A stretch of 64,000 nt of DNA from the NCBI GenBank assembly GCA_023426375.1, contig JAFAAV010000037.1, forward strand, positions 1 to 64,000, read 5' to 3'. How positions within the stretch are numbered: the stretch's first letter is position 1; every line of letters begins with the position of its first letter. Source of the DNA: Actinomycetes bacterium (GTDB lineage Bacteria > Actinomycetota > Actinomycetes > Actinomycetales > Micrococcaceae). A model generated the notes under the pieces. It was not told the origin of the DNA. It was given only the letters and a program-made list of their open reading frames with translations, and ran no database searches. The position numbers and the translations under genes were made by a program. Shown piece after piece: positions 53,679 to 61,870 of this stretch.

Positions 53679-53727
53679 GATCACTGAGCGAGATCCGCCT
53701 CCAAGGGGATCTCGACCAAAGCCAGAC

Positions 53728-53758
53728 CTGCCCCGGCCGCATCACGCGACCGGGGCAG
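53728..53758 (+). terminator. Terminator of the DJ-1 gene
   Basis: CTGCCCCGG (53728-53736) pairs with CCGGGGCAG (53750-53758) around a 13-base loop, followed by ATCTGTT. Confidence 0.7.
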
Positions 53759-53848
53759 ATCTGTTGCCGAAGATGGTGCCAATATCGACCCCGTGCCGTT
53801 CCGGTGCCGGACTCGATCCGGTCCCGGCCCAGTACCTGTTCGTGAACG

Positions 53849-54946
53849 CTACTTGCCGAGCACATCCTTCAATCCTGCGAGGATGAGCGCCACGGAATCC
53901 GGGGCGGCGTTGGGGCCCATGAGGCCGATGCGCCACACGGTGTTGGCGAATTCCTTGACGCCGGCGCCGATCTCCACGTTGTACTTCTCGAGCAGTTCCT
54001 TGCGCACCGCGGCGGAGTCCACGCCCTCCGGAACCTTGACGGTGGTCAGCTCGGGCAGGCGGTGGCCCTCAGCGGCGAACAGCTCCAGACCCATGGCCTC
54101 CAGGCCGTCCTGAAGTGCCTGGCCGGCGGCGTAGTGGCGGTCGCGAACGGCGTCGAGCCCCTCATCCAGGATGCGCTGCAGGCCGGCGTCCAGGGACGCG
54201 ATCATGGCGACCGGGGCGGTGTGGTGGTAGGTGCGTGAGGCGCTGCCGGAGGTCTCGCCCACGTAACCGCCCAGCATGCCGAGGTCCAAGTACCACGAGC
54301 GCGGGTTCTCCACGCGACGCTCCCAGGCCCGGTCCGAGACCGTGAACGGCGCCAGCCCGGGAGCCACGCCCAGGCACTTCTGGGTGCCGGCGTAGCCGAT
54401 GTCGATACCCCACTCGTCAGCCTTCAGCTCGATACCGCCGATGGACGTCACGGCGTCCACGAGGAGCAGGGCATCGCCCTTGATCGCGCCGAGGGCGGCG
54501 ATGTCCGAGCGGACACCCGTGGAGGTCTCCGCGTGAACGGCCGCGATGATCTTGGGGCTCGGGTGCGCCTCGGCCACTTTCTGGGCGTCCACGGGCTGGC
54601 CGAACGGGAAGTCCACGCGGACCACCTCGGCACCGCAGCGTGAGGCGACATCGCACATGCGCTCACCGAACAGACCGTTGACCGCGACCACCACCACGTC
54701 ACCGGGGTTCACGAAATTCACGAACGCGGCCTCCATACCCGCCGAACCCGTGGCCGAGATCGGCAGGGTACGACGGTTGGCCGTGCCCCACACCTGGCGC
54801 AGACCATCGCACGCGCGGTCCATGATCTCCAGGAACTGCGGGTCCAGGTGTCCGATGAGCGGCCGGGCGAGCGCCTCGGTGGCTTCCGGGTACGGATTGG
54901 ACGGCCCGGGGCCGAACAGGTGGCGAGCGATCAACGTGTTGGTCAT
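53849..54946 (-). CDS. Class V aminotransferase, alanine-glyoxylate (or ureidoglycine-glyoxylate) type
   Basis: A 365-residue fold-type I PLP enzyme similar to alanine- or serine-glyoxylate aminotransferases and to PucG. The N-terminus has FGPGPSNPYPEA and IGHLDPQF, the cofactor Asp is in LLVDAVTSIGG (Asp164), and the Schiff-base lysine is Lys190 in GYAGTQKCLG. In the glyoxylate-producing context of this window it could move an amino group from alanine, serine or ureidoglycine onto glyoxylate to give glycine. The His in IGHLD resembles alanine-glyoxylate enzymes rather than the Gln I recall in PucG, so the first reading is preferred. The ATG at 54946 follows GAGGAGG. Confidence 0.87.
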   Translation of the reverse strand: MTNTLIARHLFGPGPSNPYPEATEALARPLIGHLDPQFLEIMDRACDGLRQVWGTANRRTLPISATGSAGMEAAFVNFVNPGDVVVVAVNGLFGERMCDVASRCGAEVVRVDFPFGQPVDAQKVAEAHPSPKIIAAVHAETSTGVRSDIAALGAIKGDALLLVDAVTSIGGIELKADEWGIDIGYAGTQKCLGVAPGLAPFTVSDRAWERRVENPRSWYLDLGMLGGYVGETSGSASRTYHHTAPVAMIASLDAGLQRILDEGLDAVRDRHYAAGQALQDGLEAMGLELFAAEGHRLPELTTVKVPEGVDSAAVRKELLEKYNVEIGAGVKEFANTVWRIGLMGPNAAPDSVALILAGLKDVLGK

Positions 54947-54994
54947 GCGGGGCCTCCTCAGGCTGTCCACGTGTGGGTTTCGTCTCGTTCAACC

Positions 54995-56233
54995 CTAGTC
55001 GCCGCGCGGTGACACGAATTCCGGTGTGACGGGCCGACGCAGGAACGCGACCGTCAGGGCGATGGCCAGCACGATCAGTGCCGCAATGAACGCCACCGCC
55101 CCGTTCCACCCGAAGCGGGTGAGGAACAGGCCGGCCACGAATCCGAAGACTGACGAACCGCCGTAGTAGAACAGCGTGTACAACGACGACGCCTGGGCCC
55201 GTCCCACGGTCGCCCGTGCCGGCACCCAACCGTTGGCCACGGAATGCGCGCCGAAGAAGCCGGCGGTGAAAATCAGCAGCCCCGCGACCACGGCGGGAAG
55301 CCACGGGATGAGCATCATGAGCAGCCCGCCCAACATGATCAGCGACGACGTGATCAGCACCTGCCGCCGCCCGAACCGCGCCGCGATCCGACCCGCCTGG
55401 GCCGAGGACCACGTTCCCGTCAGGTAGGACAGGAACAGCACGGACACAATGGACTGCGGCACGTTGAATGGTTCATCACCCAGGTGGAAACCGATGAAGT
55501 TGTAGACCGCCACGAACCCACCCATGAGCAGGAAGCCCTGCATGTACAGGGCCACCAGCCCGGTGTCCTTGAGGTTCACCAGGAGCCGTTCGTGAACTCC
55601 GCCCGGTCCGGACAGACGAACCACTTGCGGTGTAAAGCCTTTTTGCCGCGGAGCCAACACGATGAAGGTGATGGCAGCCATCGCTGCGTAGAGCGCCACC
55701 ACGAGCGTGCCCGCGCGCCAACCGAAGAAGTCCGCCACGGGAGCGGCCACGATCCGCCCGGAGAGCCCTCCCAATGTGGTCCCGGAGATGTAGCTGCCGG
55801 CGGCAATCGCGGCGTGCACCGGGTTCACTTCCTCCGCGAGGTAGGCCATGGCCACGGAAGGAATGCCGCCCAGCGCCATGCCTTCCAGGAAACGCATACC
55901 CACCAGCAGTTCGAAGGACGGCATGAGGCTCATGGCCACGCCCAGAATGGTTGCCGCGATGACCGCGATGATCATGGTCCGGCGTCTGCCGAACCTGTCC
56001 GACATCAACGACCACGGGATCACCGCGACCGCCAGGCCCAGGGTCGCGGCGGACACCGCCAAGGAGGCCTGAGCGGCGTCGATCTGCAGGTCGCGCGCCA
56101 TGATCGGGAGGACGCCCTGGACCGAATACAGCTGGGCGAACGTGGCGATCCCCGCGCATAACAGTGCAATCAGGATTCTTTTGTAACCGGAGCTGCCCCG
56201 CTCGTAGCCTTCCCATGTCCCTGCGGACTGCAT
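54995..56233 (-). CDS. MFS transporter (YnfM/AraJ-like)
   Basis: A 412-residue major facilitator with 12 membrane segments. The loop motif MSDRFGRRRTM follows TM2, and TM1 has IATFAQLYSVQGVLPIMARD, typical of the YnfM/AraJ drug:H+ antiporter-like group. The substrate is unknown. It lies 48 bases upstream of the aminotransferase on the same strand, so cotranscription is possible. Confidence 0.88.
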   Translation of the reverse strand: MQSAGTWEGYERGSSGYKRILIALLCAGIATFAQLYSVQGVLPIMARDLQIDAAQASLAVSAATLGLAVAVIPWSLMSDRFGRRRTMIIAVIAATILGVAMSLMPSFELLVGMRFLEGMALGGIPSVAMAYLAEEVNPVHAAIAAGSYISGTTLGGLSGRIVAAPVADFFGWRAGTLVVALYAAMAAITFIVLAPRQKGFTPQVVRLSGPGGVHERLLVNLKDTGLVALYMQGFLLMGGFVAVYNFIGFHLGDEPFNVPQSIVSVLFLSYLTGTWSSAQAGRIAARFGRRQVLITSSLIMLGGLLMMLIPWLPAVVAGLLIFTAGFFGAHSVANGWVPARATVGRAQASSLYTLFYYGGSSVFGFVAGLFLTRFGWNGAVAFIAALIVLAIALTVAFLRRPVTPEFVSPRGD

Positions 56234-56411
56234 GCCGAGGCGCTCCCTTTCCCGTGGTTGATGTCGCTGAGGTCCTGGACCAGGGTACGCCTCACGCTTT
56301 GAGTCCCCGGACCCTCAGGCCCCATGGGACCCACACATCTGTTTCCCTCCGGTAGCTCCACCCCCTACAGTATGAACACATCATCTAGTTCAACTTGGGG
56401 GAGTCGAACTC

Positions 56412-56852
56412 ATGAGATCTTCACGGGGACCATTCTGGGCTGTGACAGTGATACCGCTGATTATGGGGACGTTCTTGTACACCGCAGCGGGGGCCGCGGT
56501 GGCTGCACCCACGACATCACCGGATGCACCCGATACCGAATCGGATTTGGCCTCACCGGAGGCACCGGGCGAAGACCCGTTGCGGGAACGCACGGGAATT
56601 TCCGCCGGGATCCCGATCTGGGGTGCATGGTGCGGACCGGGCCACGGTGGTGGGGAGCCGGAGGACACCTTCGACACGCTGTGCATGCGTCACGACCGCT
56701 GTTACATCGAACGCGGTTACTTCGATTGTTGGTGCGATGCGCGCTTCCGCGACGAGATCCACCGCTTCGGTCCCATGATGGAAACCGACGAACGCGTGGT
56801 CGCCGCGGCCACCACCGTCTGGTTCACGGTCTCCCCGTGTGTGCCGCGATGA
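56412..56852 (+). CDS. Secreted phospholipase A2-like protein
   Basis: A 146-residue exported protein: signal peptide (residues 1-32, cleavage near AVAAP), a Pro/Asp/Glu-rich linker, then WCGPGHGGGEPEDTFDTL and CMRHDRCYIERGYFDCWCD. This matches the PLA2 Ca-binding loop (x-C-G-x-G-x-G-G) and active-site helix (D-x2-C-x2-H-D-x-C-Y), with His94 and Asp95 as the catalytic pair and several cysteines for disulfides. Secreted actinobacterial PLA2s are known, but this type with CGPGHGG is closer to the eukaryote-like group. GGGGGAG lies eight bases before the ATG. The stop overlaps the next gene's ATG by four bases. Confidence 0.8.
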   Translation: MRSSRGPFWAVTVIPLIMGTFLYTAAGAAVAAPTTSPDAPDTESDLASPEAPGEDPLRERTGISAGIPIWGAWCGPGHGGGEPEDTFDTLCMRHDRCYIERGYFDCWCDARFRDEIHRFGPMMETDERVVAAATTVWFTVSPCVPR

Positions 56853-57388
56853 GTCACTTCGCCGCGCAGCCAAGCGCCAGATCCCGGGCCCGCCAAACAC
56901 GTGCCGGTCGGTCCAGGCCCGTTAACTCCCGGCCCGACCAATCTCGGGTTGCTGACTCTCTGTCAGGTCAACCGCGGCCCGCCACGTCCCGGCGTGAAGC
57001 GCTCGCGGCGGCCCGGTCGGCCGACTTCCGAGCCGCCGACACCCCGCCGAATTCCCGCCGTTCCGCACGGCGCGAATCCCACTCAGGGCCGCGCCACTCC
57101 GCGCGCAACCATCGTCCCGCTCACGGCGAGCGCGGTCATTACACCTCGCTGCTCACGGTGATCATGTTCTTCGTGGCGGTGGGGATCACCCTGGTCCTGC
57201 CGTTCGGTCAGTACATGGGACCGTGGTTACCGCTGATCCTGTTGGGCATTCCGTTCCTGGCCGGGGGATGCGGCACAGGGTGCGCCATTCACTGCAACCG
57301 CCCGGGATGGGGCATCGCCAACTTGGCCGTCGCAGTTCTGTACCTACCGCTGCTGTTCGTGGTGATCACGCTCATCAGCGGCCCCTAG
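56849..57388 (+). CDS. Membrane protein with long basic N-terminus, coupled to the PLA2-like gene
   Basis: A 179-residue protein with no recognised family. Residues 1-105 are rich in Arg, Ser, Pro and Ala (strongly basic, disordered). Then come two hydrophobic segments (LLTVIMFFVAVGITLVLPFG and a second, LGIPFLAGG to LISGP, with a short Cys-containing loop GCGTGCAIHCN). It begins in the ATGA overlap with the PLA2-like gene, so their synthesis is coupled. The Cys-rich loop between helices could bind metal or form disulfides. A role as anchor or immunity partner for the secreted lipase is possible but untested. Confidence 0.68.
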   Translation: MSHFAAQPSARSRARQTRAGRSRPVNSRPDQSRVADSLSGQPRPATSRREALAAARSADFRAADTPPNSRRSARRESHSGPRHSARNHRPAHGERGHYTSLLTVIMFFVAVGITLVLPFGQYMGPWLPLILLGIPFLAGGCGTGCAIHCNRPGWGIANLAVAVLYLPLLFVVITLISGP

Positions 57389-57451
57389 CCGACACTAGAA
57401 CCAGCACCCCGGCCGCGCCCGCGACTTCGCAACGGCGACACCCCCGCAACA

Positions 57452-57506
57452 ACGACCGACGCCGCCCGGTACCCGCAATGCGCGGGTGACCGAGCGGCGT
57501 CGTCGT
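57452..57506. terminator. Bidirectional terminator, nested hairpin
   Basis: The outer arms, ACGACCGACGCCGC (from 57452) and GCGGCGTCGTCGT (to 57506), pair with one bulge, and inside ACCCGC/GCGGGT (57471-57487) forms a second stem. It separates convergent genes. The outer arm has the same GCGGCGTCGTC word as the terminators at 9612 and 33395. Confidence 0.7.
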
Positions 57507-57529
57507 GTCAGAAATACTGAAGTGGCGCC

Positions 57530-57994
57530 TTACTTGTCGCTGACCGCGGCGGCGAGGTTCTCCAGGGACTCCTCGAGCACGGACTCCGGGAACACCGGGA
57601 AGCTCAGCTTCTTGAGGAGCTTGGGGTGCACGTCCGACCACGAGTAGGTCAGCGTGACCTGGGTGGAATCGGGACCCTGGGGCTGCAGCTCGTACAGCCA
57701 CTCCCAGCCGTTGTGCTCGATGGGGGTGCCCTCCTGGCAGGGCTTCCACGCGATCAGCTTGTTGGAATCGAAACCGGTGACGTGGTTCTCCATCTTGTAG
57801 TCACCGCCCATGGCCTCCGCGTGCATGTTCATGACGAATACGTCCCCGACCTGCTGAATACGCTGGTCGGTGCCGGACACCACGGTGCCGGAGCCATCCA
57901 CCTGCGGGTGCTTGGCGGGCAGGGAGAGCACCTCGAAAATATCCTCGGCCGGGGCGTCAATGGTCCGAGTGGCGCTGATGCTGGTCTCGCTCAC
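57530..57994 (-). CDS. SRPBCC family (START/polyketide cyclase-like) protein
   Basis: A 154-residue helix-grip protein: SISATRTIDAPAEDIFEVLS is the typical N-terminal strand-helix entry, followed by GDVFVMNMHAEAMGGDYKM and LTYSWSDV strands and a long C-terminal helix (LLKKLSFPVFPESVLEESLENL). Such proteins bind hydrophobic ligands; enzyme activity is not implied. Single gene, read leftwards from a start at 57994 preceded by AAAGAGG. Confidence 0.85.
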   Translation of the reverse strand: MSETSISATRTIDAPAEDIFEVLSLPAKHPQVDGSGTVVSGTDQRIQQVGDVFVMNMHAEAMGGDYKMENHVTGFDSNKLIAWKPCQEGTPIEHNGWEWLYELQPQGPDSTQVTLTYSWSDVHPKLLKKLSFPVFPESVLEESLENLAAAVSDK

Positions 57995-58074
57995 GAGAAA
58001 CCTCTTTCTGTGATCGACAATGGGACGAACTACTTTTCACTCTAGGCAACGCCCGCCCCGCTCCGGCAAGGACT

Positions 58075-58839
58075 TCAGCGATCGGCGAAGCCCTCCACCG
58101 GTCCGCGCTGGGCGTCTTGGTGCGCACCGTACTGAGCCGCGAGATTGCGCAAGTGGTACGCGAACCCCAGGGCAGCGCGGCCACGCAACCGTCCAGAGGT
58201 GATCGCGCGGATGCGATCCGTGGCCTCCACCCGCGCCCCGCGAGCGCGCAGCTGTGCCACCACGGCCTCGTCCTCGCTGCATTCGATATCGGGAAAGCCC
58301 CCGGCCGCTTCGAACGCCCGGGCACGCACGCCCATGTTGGCCGCGTGGATATAGGGGTGCCCCTCCGTCAGGTCATGTTCCAGGTGCCACAACCTGACAA
58401 CGTGCTCGGGGCATTCGACGGGGTCCGGTTCCACGGTGCCGAGCACGGCGTCCGCCCCGGCGCGGGCACGTTCCATCTGATAGCTCAGCCAGTTCTTCGG
58501 GACGGCGGTGTCCGCGTCCGTGGAAGCGATCCAGTCCGCACCCATGCCCAGGGCGTGGTTCGCGGCGGCCTGGCGCGCTCCGCCGGCGCTCGCCCAATCA
58601 CCCTCGAGCACCGTGACGGTCACTTGCTTTTCCAGCCCCGACGACGCCGCCGTCCACGCGTCACGCGCGGCCGGCACCGTGCGGTCGGTGCAGCTGTCCG
58701 CGGCCAGGATCACGTCAACGGTGGCCTCCGGTTCGATCCGCACCAGAGCCTGAACCGCCCGGGCGACCGATTCGATGCACCTGACCACCCGTTCTTCTTC
58801 ATTGCATGCGGGAATCACCACCGCGACCCGTGGACTCAT
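58075..58839 (-). CDS. Glycosyltransferase family 2
   Basis: A 254-residue GT-A enzyme: VAVVIPACNEEERVVRCIES, VDVILAADSCTDRT and WIASTDADTAVP (DxD motif at DAD), then GFPDIECSEDEAVVAQL (the ED catalytic-base motif). The ATG overlaps the upstream gene by four bases, making it the third gene of the dehydrogenase / PIG-L-methyltransferase / glycosyltransferase operon. It likely attaches a sugar to the small molecule handled by that operon or to a surface glycan. Confidence 0.88.
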   Translation of the reverse strand: MSPRVAVVIPACNEEERVVRCIESVARAVQALVRIEPEATVDVILAADSCTDRTVPAARDAWTAASSGLEKQVTVTVLEGDWASAGGARQAAANHALGMGADWIASTDADTAVPKNWLSYQMERARAGADAVLGTVEPDPVECPEHVVRLWHLEHDLTEGHPYIHAANMGVRARAFEAAGGFPDIECSEDEAVVAQLRARGARVEATDRIRAITSGRLRGRAALGFAYHLRNLAAQYGAHQDAQRGPVEGFADR

Positions 58840-60173
58840 GCTCGCCCGCGCGGAGTGCGCGTGTAGATGTCGATCTCGAAATCGGTCTCGCGGTGCTCCA
58901 CCAACCGTGTCAGGTTGCGGCGACGCCGGGCCTCACGGTGCACGTCATCCCCGTCGAGCGGCCAGTCCTTGATGGGGTGACGCCAGTGACACAGCACCAA
59001 GTGACCGTCCGGTGCCAGTGCTTTGGTGCACAGCGACAGCAGTTCTTTCCACTGTTCTGGCGAACAGAAGTACCCCACCTCGCTCACCACGATCAGGTCC
59101 AGCTCGGTCCACGCAGAATCCCACTGTTCTGGCAGCACGGCGTTGCGCAATTGCACATTCTTGATCCCCCGCTCGGTGAGGCGCGCCCGGGCCTTGCCCA
59201 AAGCGACGTCGCTCGCGTCCACCGCGGTCATCACCCCCACCTGCGCGGCCAACTGCGCAGTCAGTGCACCGGTGGAGCACCCGATATCCAGGGCGCGGGG
59301 GTACAACTCACGCGGCAGACTGGCGGTGAGCACGTCGCGTTTGCGGTGCTCGTAGCGGGAACTGTCCACGTTCCACGGGTCCTCGGATTCCGTGTGGACA
59401 CGGTTGAAGACCGGAGTCTGATGGGGTGCGGACAGGACGAAATACTCGCGGTCCCGCTCGAAATGCTCCAGGATGTGCGGCCCGAGCAGCACCTCGTCAC
59501 CAGGGCGGTCCGAGAGCGGGCGCACCTGCGACGCATGATGTTCCAGGGCCTGCTGCTTGGCGTCCCGGTCATCGTCGGAGAGCGGCACGTGCACCAGCCC
59601 GCGCGGAAGTTTGGTGGGGGTTCCCCAGTGCCACCACCAAATGGGGTACTGAATACAGCGCACCGCGGCGGCACCCGCGCTGTGCTGCACCTGGGCCGCG
59701 AGGATCTCGTGATCCGGGTGACCGTCCTTGACCCACGTGACCACGGCCAACGGCTGGTTGCCCTGAGCCGCCCAGCTCACGGCCTCGTGAACGGGGCCTT
59801 CGAGTACCTCTGCCGTGAGCCCGCCATCGGGCAGCGCAAGGTATTCGGGGGTCACGCAGCCAGCGGTGATGGCGCTGACCGCCTCCGCCATTTCTTGGTG
59901 ACGCACGCGCGACAGCGATTCCTGGCTGTGCGTGGGTGAATCCGGGTGGGACTTCTCCCCCAGCGTGGCCACGATGACGCGCACGGTGGCGCCGGACTGG
60001 ATCAGTCGATGCACGGTGCCACCCGCACCGAGGGTCTCGTCATCCGGATGAGCGGCGAAGACGACCGCGCGGTCCACACGGTCCAAGTCCAGCTCTGGGA
60101 CTGCGCGCAGGGCCCTGCTGTCGGCCCACTTCCGCTCCGGAGTTCCGGGGTCCCGGTGATCGAAGGTCACCAC
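58836..60173 (-). CDS. Bifunctional PIG-L deacetylase / SAM-dependent methyltransferase
   Basis: A 445-residue fusion. Residues about 1-235 are a PIG-L/LmbE zinc deacetylase with the AHPDDETLGAGG motif (41-52) and the second metal-binding segment KDGHPDHEILAA (149-160). Residues about 270-440 are a class I methyltransferase with ALDIGCSTGALT (motif I, 295-304), DLIVVSEVGYF and LVLCHWRHP. The fusion suggests successive N-deacetylation and methylation of one product. It overlaps the upstream dehydrogenase gene by seven bases and the glycosyltransferase by four, so all three are tightly coupled. The product is unknown. Confidence 0.88.
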   Translation of the reverse strand: MVTFDHRDPGTPERKWADSRALRAVPELDLDRVDRAVVFAAHPDDETLGAGGTVHRLIQSGATVRVIVATLGEKSHPDSPTHSQESLSRVRHQEMAEAVSAITAGCVTPEYLALPDGGLTAEVLEGPVHEAVSWAAQGNQPLAVVTWVKDGHPDHEILAAQVQHSAGAAAVRCIQYPIWWWHWGTPTKLPRGLVHVPLSDDDRDAKQQALEHHASQVRPLSDRPGDEVLLGPHILEHFERDREYFVLSAPHQTPVFNRVHTESEDPWNVDSSRYEHRKRDVLTASLPRELYPRALDIGCSTGALTAQLAAQVGVMTAVDASDVALGKARARLTERGIKNVQLRNAVLPEQWDSAWTELDLIVVSEVGYFCSPEQWKELLSLCTKALAPDGHLVLCHWRHPIKDWPLDGDDVHREARRRRNLTRLVEHRETDFEIDIYTRTPRGRA

Positions 60174-61234
60174 GGTGTGCCCTCCTTGCTCGCTTGGCCC
60201 CTGGGGTGTGCGGCAAGCAACAACTCGCCCAGGGCCGAGTTGTCCCGCTCGGCATGGTCCTGCCGGATGTACACCTGCAAAGAAGAAACTCGACGGATGT
60301 GGGCAGCGTCCCCGGTGAGCGGGCCCGGCCCCGTGGCCCGGGAGACTTCACCTAGTACCGTCTCCGCGGCTTCCGCTACCGTTCGGCGAACACGCAACGC
60401 CCACAACGCACCCTGCTCCCCCGTGGCCGCACCGCCGTCGACGGCGCTCGCCGCCCGGTCGAGCACGGCCGAGGCCGCGGTCAGGGCCAGGTCCACGCGA
60501 CCGAGGTGGGCGTGAGCGGCGTCGTCGAGGGGTTTGTGCGGGGCCAAGGAGCGTTGCCAGAGGAGGTCCGCCACGGACTGGGCACCGCCGAGCCAGATCG
60601 CGGCCACACCCATGCCACCCCAGGCGAATCCGGGGCGGGTCAGGTACCACTCATCCTCACCGAGGGGATCGGCGGGCACCGAGCGGAAGGTCACCGCGGT
60701 AGTGGGTACGTCCGCCAATCCTTGTGCAACCCACGTGTCGTTGTGCTCCGGTACGAATCCGGGATGGTCCGTCGAGATCACGAACGCGCGACGGTGGCCG
60801 GTGGGCTCCCCCGTGTGATCCGTGACGTGCGCGGTGACCACGGCGCGGCTCACGAACTCCGCGAGGGAGCACCATGGCTTGGTGCCGGTCAGCGTCCAGC
60901 CGGTCTCGGACGGCGTGGCGGTCAGTGGCGTGCCGGGGCCTTCAGCCGCCCACACGGCCCAGGTGTCCGAATCGGTGAGAAGGTCGGTACGGCCGGCCTG
61001 ATCGATGATGGCCACAGCGTCCAGGTGGGGCTCGATGATGCGCGCGTAGGCGAGATCCAATCTGCCCAGATCGCTCAGAGCGGCCCAGAGTTCGCGCGTG
61101 TTGCCCTGACCGGGGAGCGGAAGGTCACGCGTCAGCTCCCCGGCCCTGTTCAGGCCGTGGCGGACGAACTCCTCCACCTGCCCGGGCACGGGGCGAGGGC
61201 TCTGCGGGATCGGCAACGTCGACTCGTCAAACAC
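60167..61234 (-). CDS. Acyl-CoA dehydrogenase-like flavoprotein
   Basis: A 355-residue acyl-CoA dehydrogenase-fold protein. Visible parts are LWAALSDLGRLDLAYARIIEPH in the N-terminal helical domain, WTLTGTKPWCSLAEFVSRAV in the middle beta domain, and a helical C-terminal domain (ALTAASAVLDRAASAVDGGA). It is shorter than typical dehydrogenases and the catalytic Glu position is not evident, so oxidase, monooxygenase or a structural role is possible. First gene of a three-gene operon with the PIG-L-methyltransferase fusion and GT2, an association I recognise as recurring in actinobacteria without a known product. Confidence 0.8.
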   Translation of the reverse strand: MFDESTLPIPQSPRPVPGQVEEFVRHGLNRAGELTRDLPLPGQGNTRELWAALSDLGRLDLAYARIIEPHLDAVAIIDQAGRTDLLTDSDTWAVWAAEGPGTPLTATPSETGWTLTGTKPWCSLAEFVSRAVVTAHVTDHTGEPTGHRRAFVISTDHPGFVPEHNDTWVAQGLADVPTTAVTFRSVPADPLGEDEWYLTRPGFAWGGMGVAAIWLGGAQSVADLLWQRSLAPHKPLDDAAHAHLGRVDLALTAASAVLDRAASAVDGGAATGEQGALWALRVRRTVAEAAETVLGEVSRATGPGPLTGDAAHIRRVSSLQVYIRQDHAERDNSALGELLLAAHPRGQASKEGTPW

Positions 61235-61350
61235 AGTAATAAGCCTACGTGCTTTGGGGGTAAGGCCGCGCCCACCCGCAGGGCCGTGCCCGGATTTGTA
61301 TCATGTTTAGTAACACGCTTGATGATTCGCCGCTCGGAGGGGTCCCCGCC

Positions 61351-61737
61351 ATGTCCACCACCCAGGCAACGTTCACCGTGGACACCAACTCCCCGGTGCC
61401 CGTGTTCGAGCAGCTCGTCCAATGCGTCACGGACGGAATCGCTTCCGGTTCGTTGGAAGCCGGAGACCGGATTCCCCCGGTGCGTTCGCTGGCCAACGAA
61501 CTGGGATTGGCCAACGGAACCGTGGCCAAGGCCTACCGCACCATGGAGGCCAGCGGTCTAATCGAAACCCGCGGCCGCAAGGGCACGTTCATCGCACAGT
61601 CCTCCGACGACCGCCACGCAGCAGCCTGCCGTGCCGCCGCCGACTACTTGGACCGCGCCGCCGGAGACCTGCACTACTCCCCCGAGGAATGCCTGCAGAT
61701 CGTGCAGAGGATGCTGGATCAGCGCGTGGCGAAGTGA
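61351..61737 (+). CDS. GntR family transcriptional regulator, YtrA type
   Basis: A 128-residue regulator with an N-terminal GntR winged helix (PVFEQLVQCVTDGIASGSLE, then PPVRSLANELGLANGTVAKA) and a short helical C-terminus for dimerisation, the hallmark of YtrA-type members that usually control ABC transporters or envelope functions. The ATG at 61351 follows CGGAGGGG by about eight bases; an earlier in-frame ATG at 61303 has no such signal. It is divergent from the dehydrogenase operon, which it may regulate. Confidence 0.88.
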   Translation: MSTTQATFTVDTNSPVPVFEQLVQCVTDGIASGSLEAGDRIPPVRSLANELGLANGTVAKAYRTMEASGLIETRGRKGTFIAQSSDDRHAAACRAAADYLDRAAGDLHYSPEECLQIVQRMLDQRVAK

Positions 61738-61779
61738 GAACTCGCACCCAGGGGTCACGGCACTCGGCAGGGCCCTGCA

Positions 61780-61843
61780 CCATTTGATGCCGCCTTACTG
61801 CACGGTAGGGCGGGTTACTTTGCAGTAAACCGGAATGAAATGG
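61780..61843. repeat. 64-nt palindromic element, copy 1
   Basis: The arms 61780-61802 (starting CCATTT, ending TTACTGCA) and 61821-61843 (TGCAGTAA to AAATGG) are inverted copies with 19 of 23 positions matching, around an 18-base G-rich centre. A second copy lies at 63930. The pair flanks the TetR and flavin monooxygenase genes. Confidence 0.75.
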
Positions 61844-61870
61844 CTCCCGGACATCCGAGCCACGCTCGAC

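Noticed and set aside
56324..56848. Long open frame upstream of the membrane protein at 56849, overlapping the PLA2-like gene
   Set aside because: The PLA2-like frame has a signal peptide, a ribosome-binding site and catalytic motifs; the other frame only becomes protein-like after the ATGA overlap.
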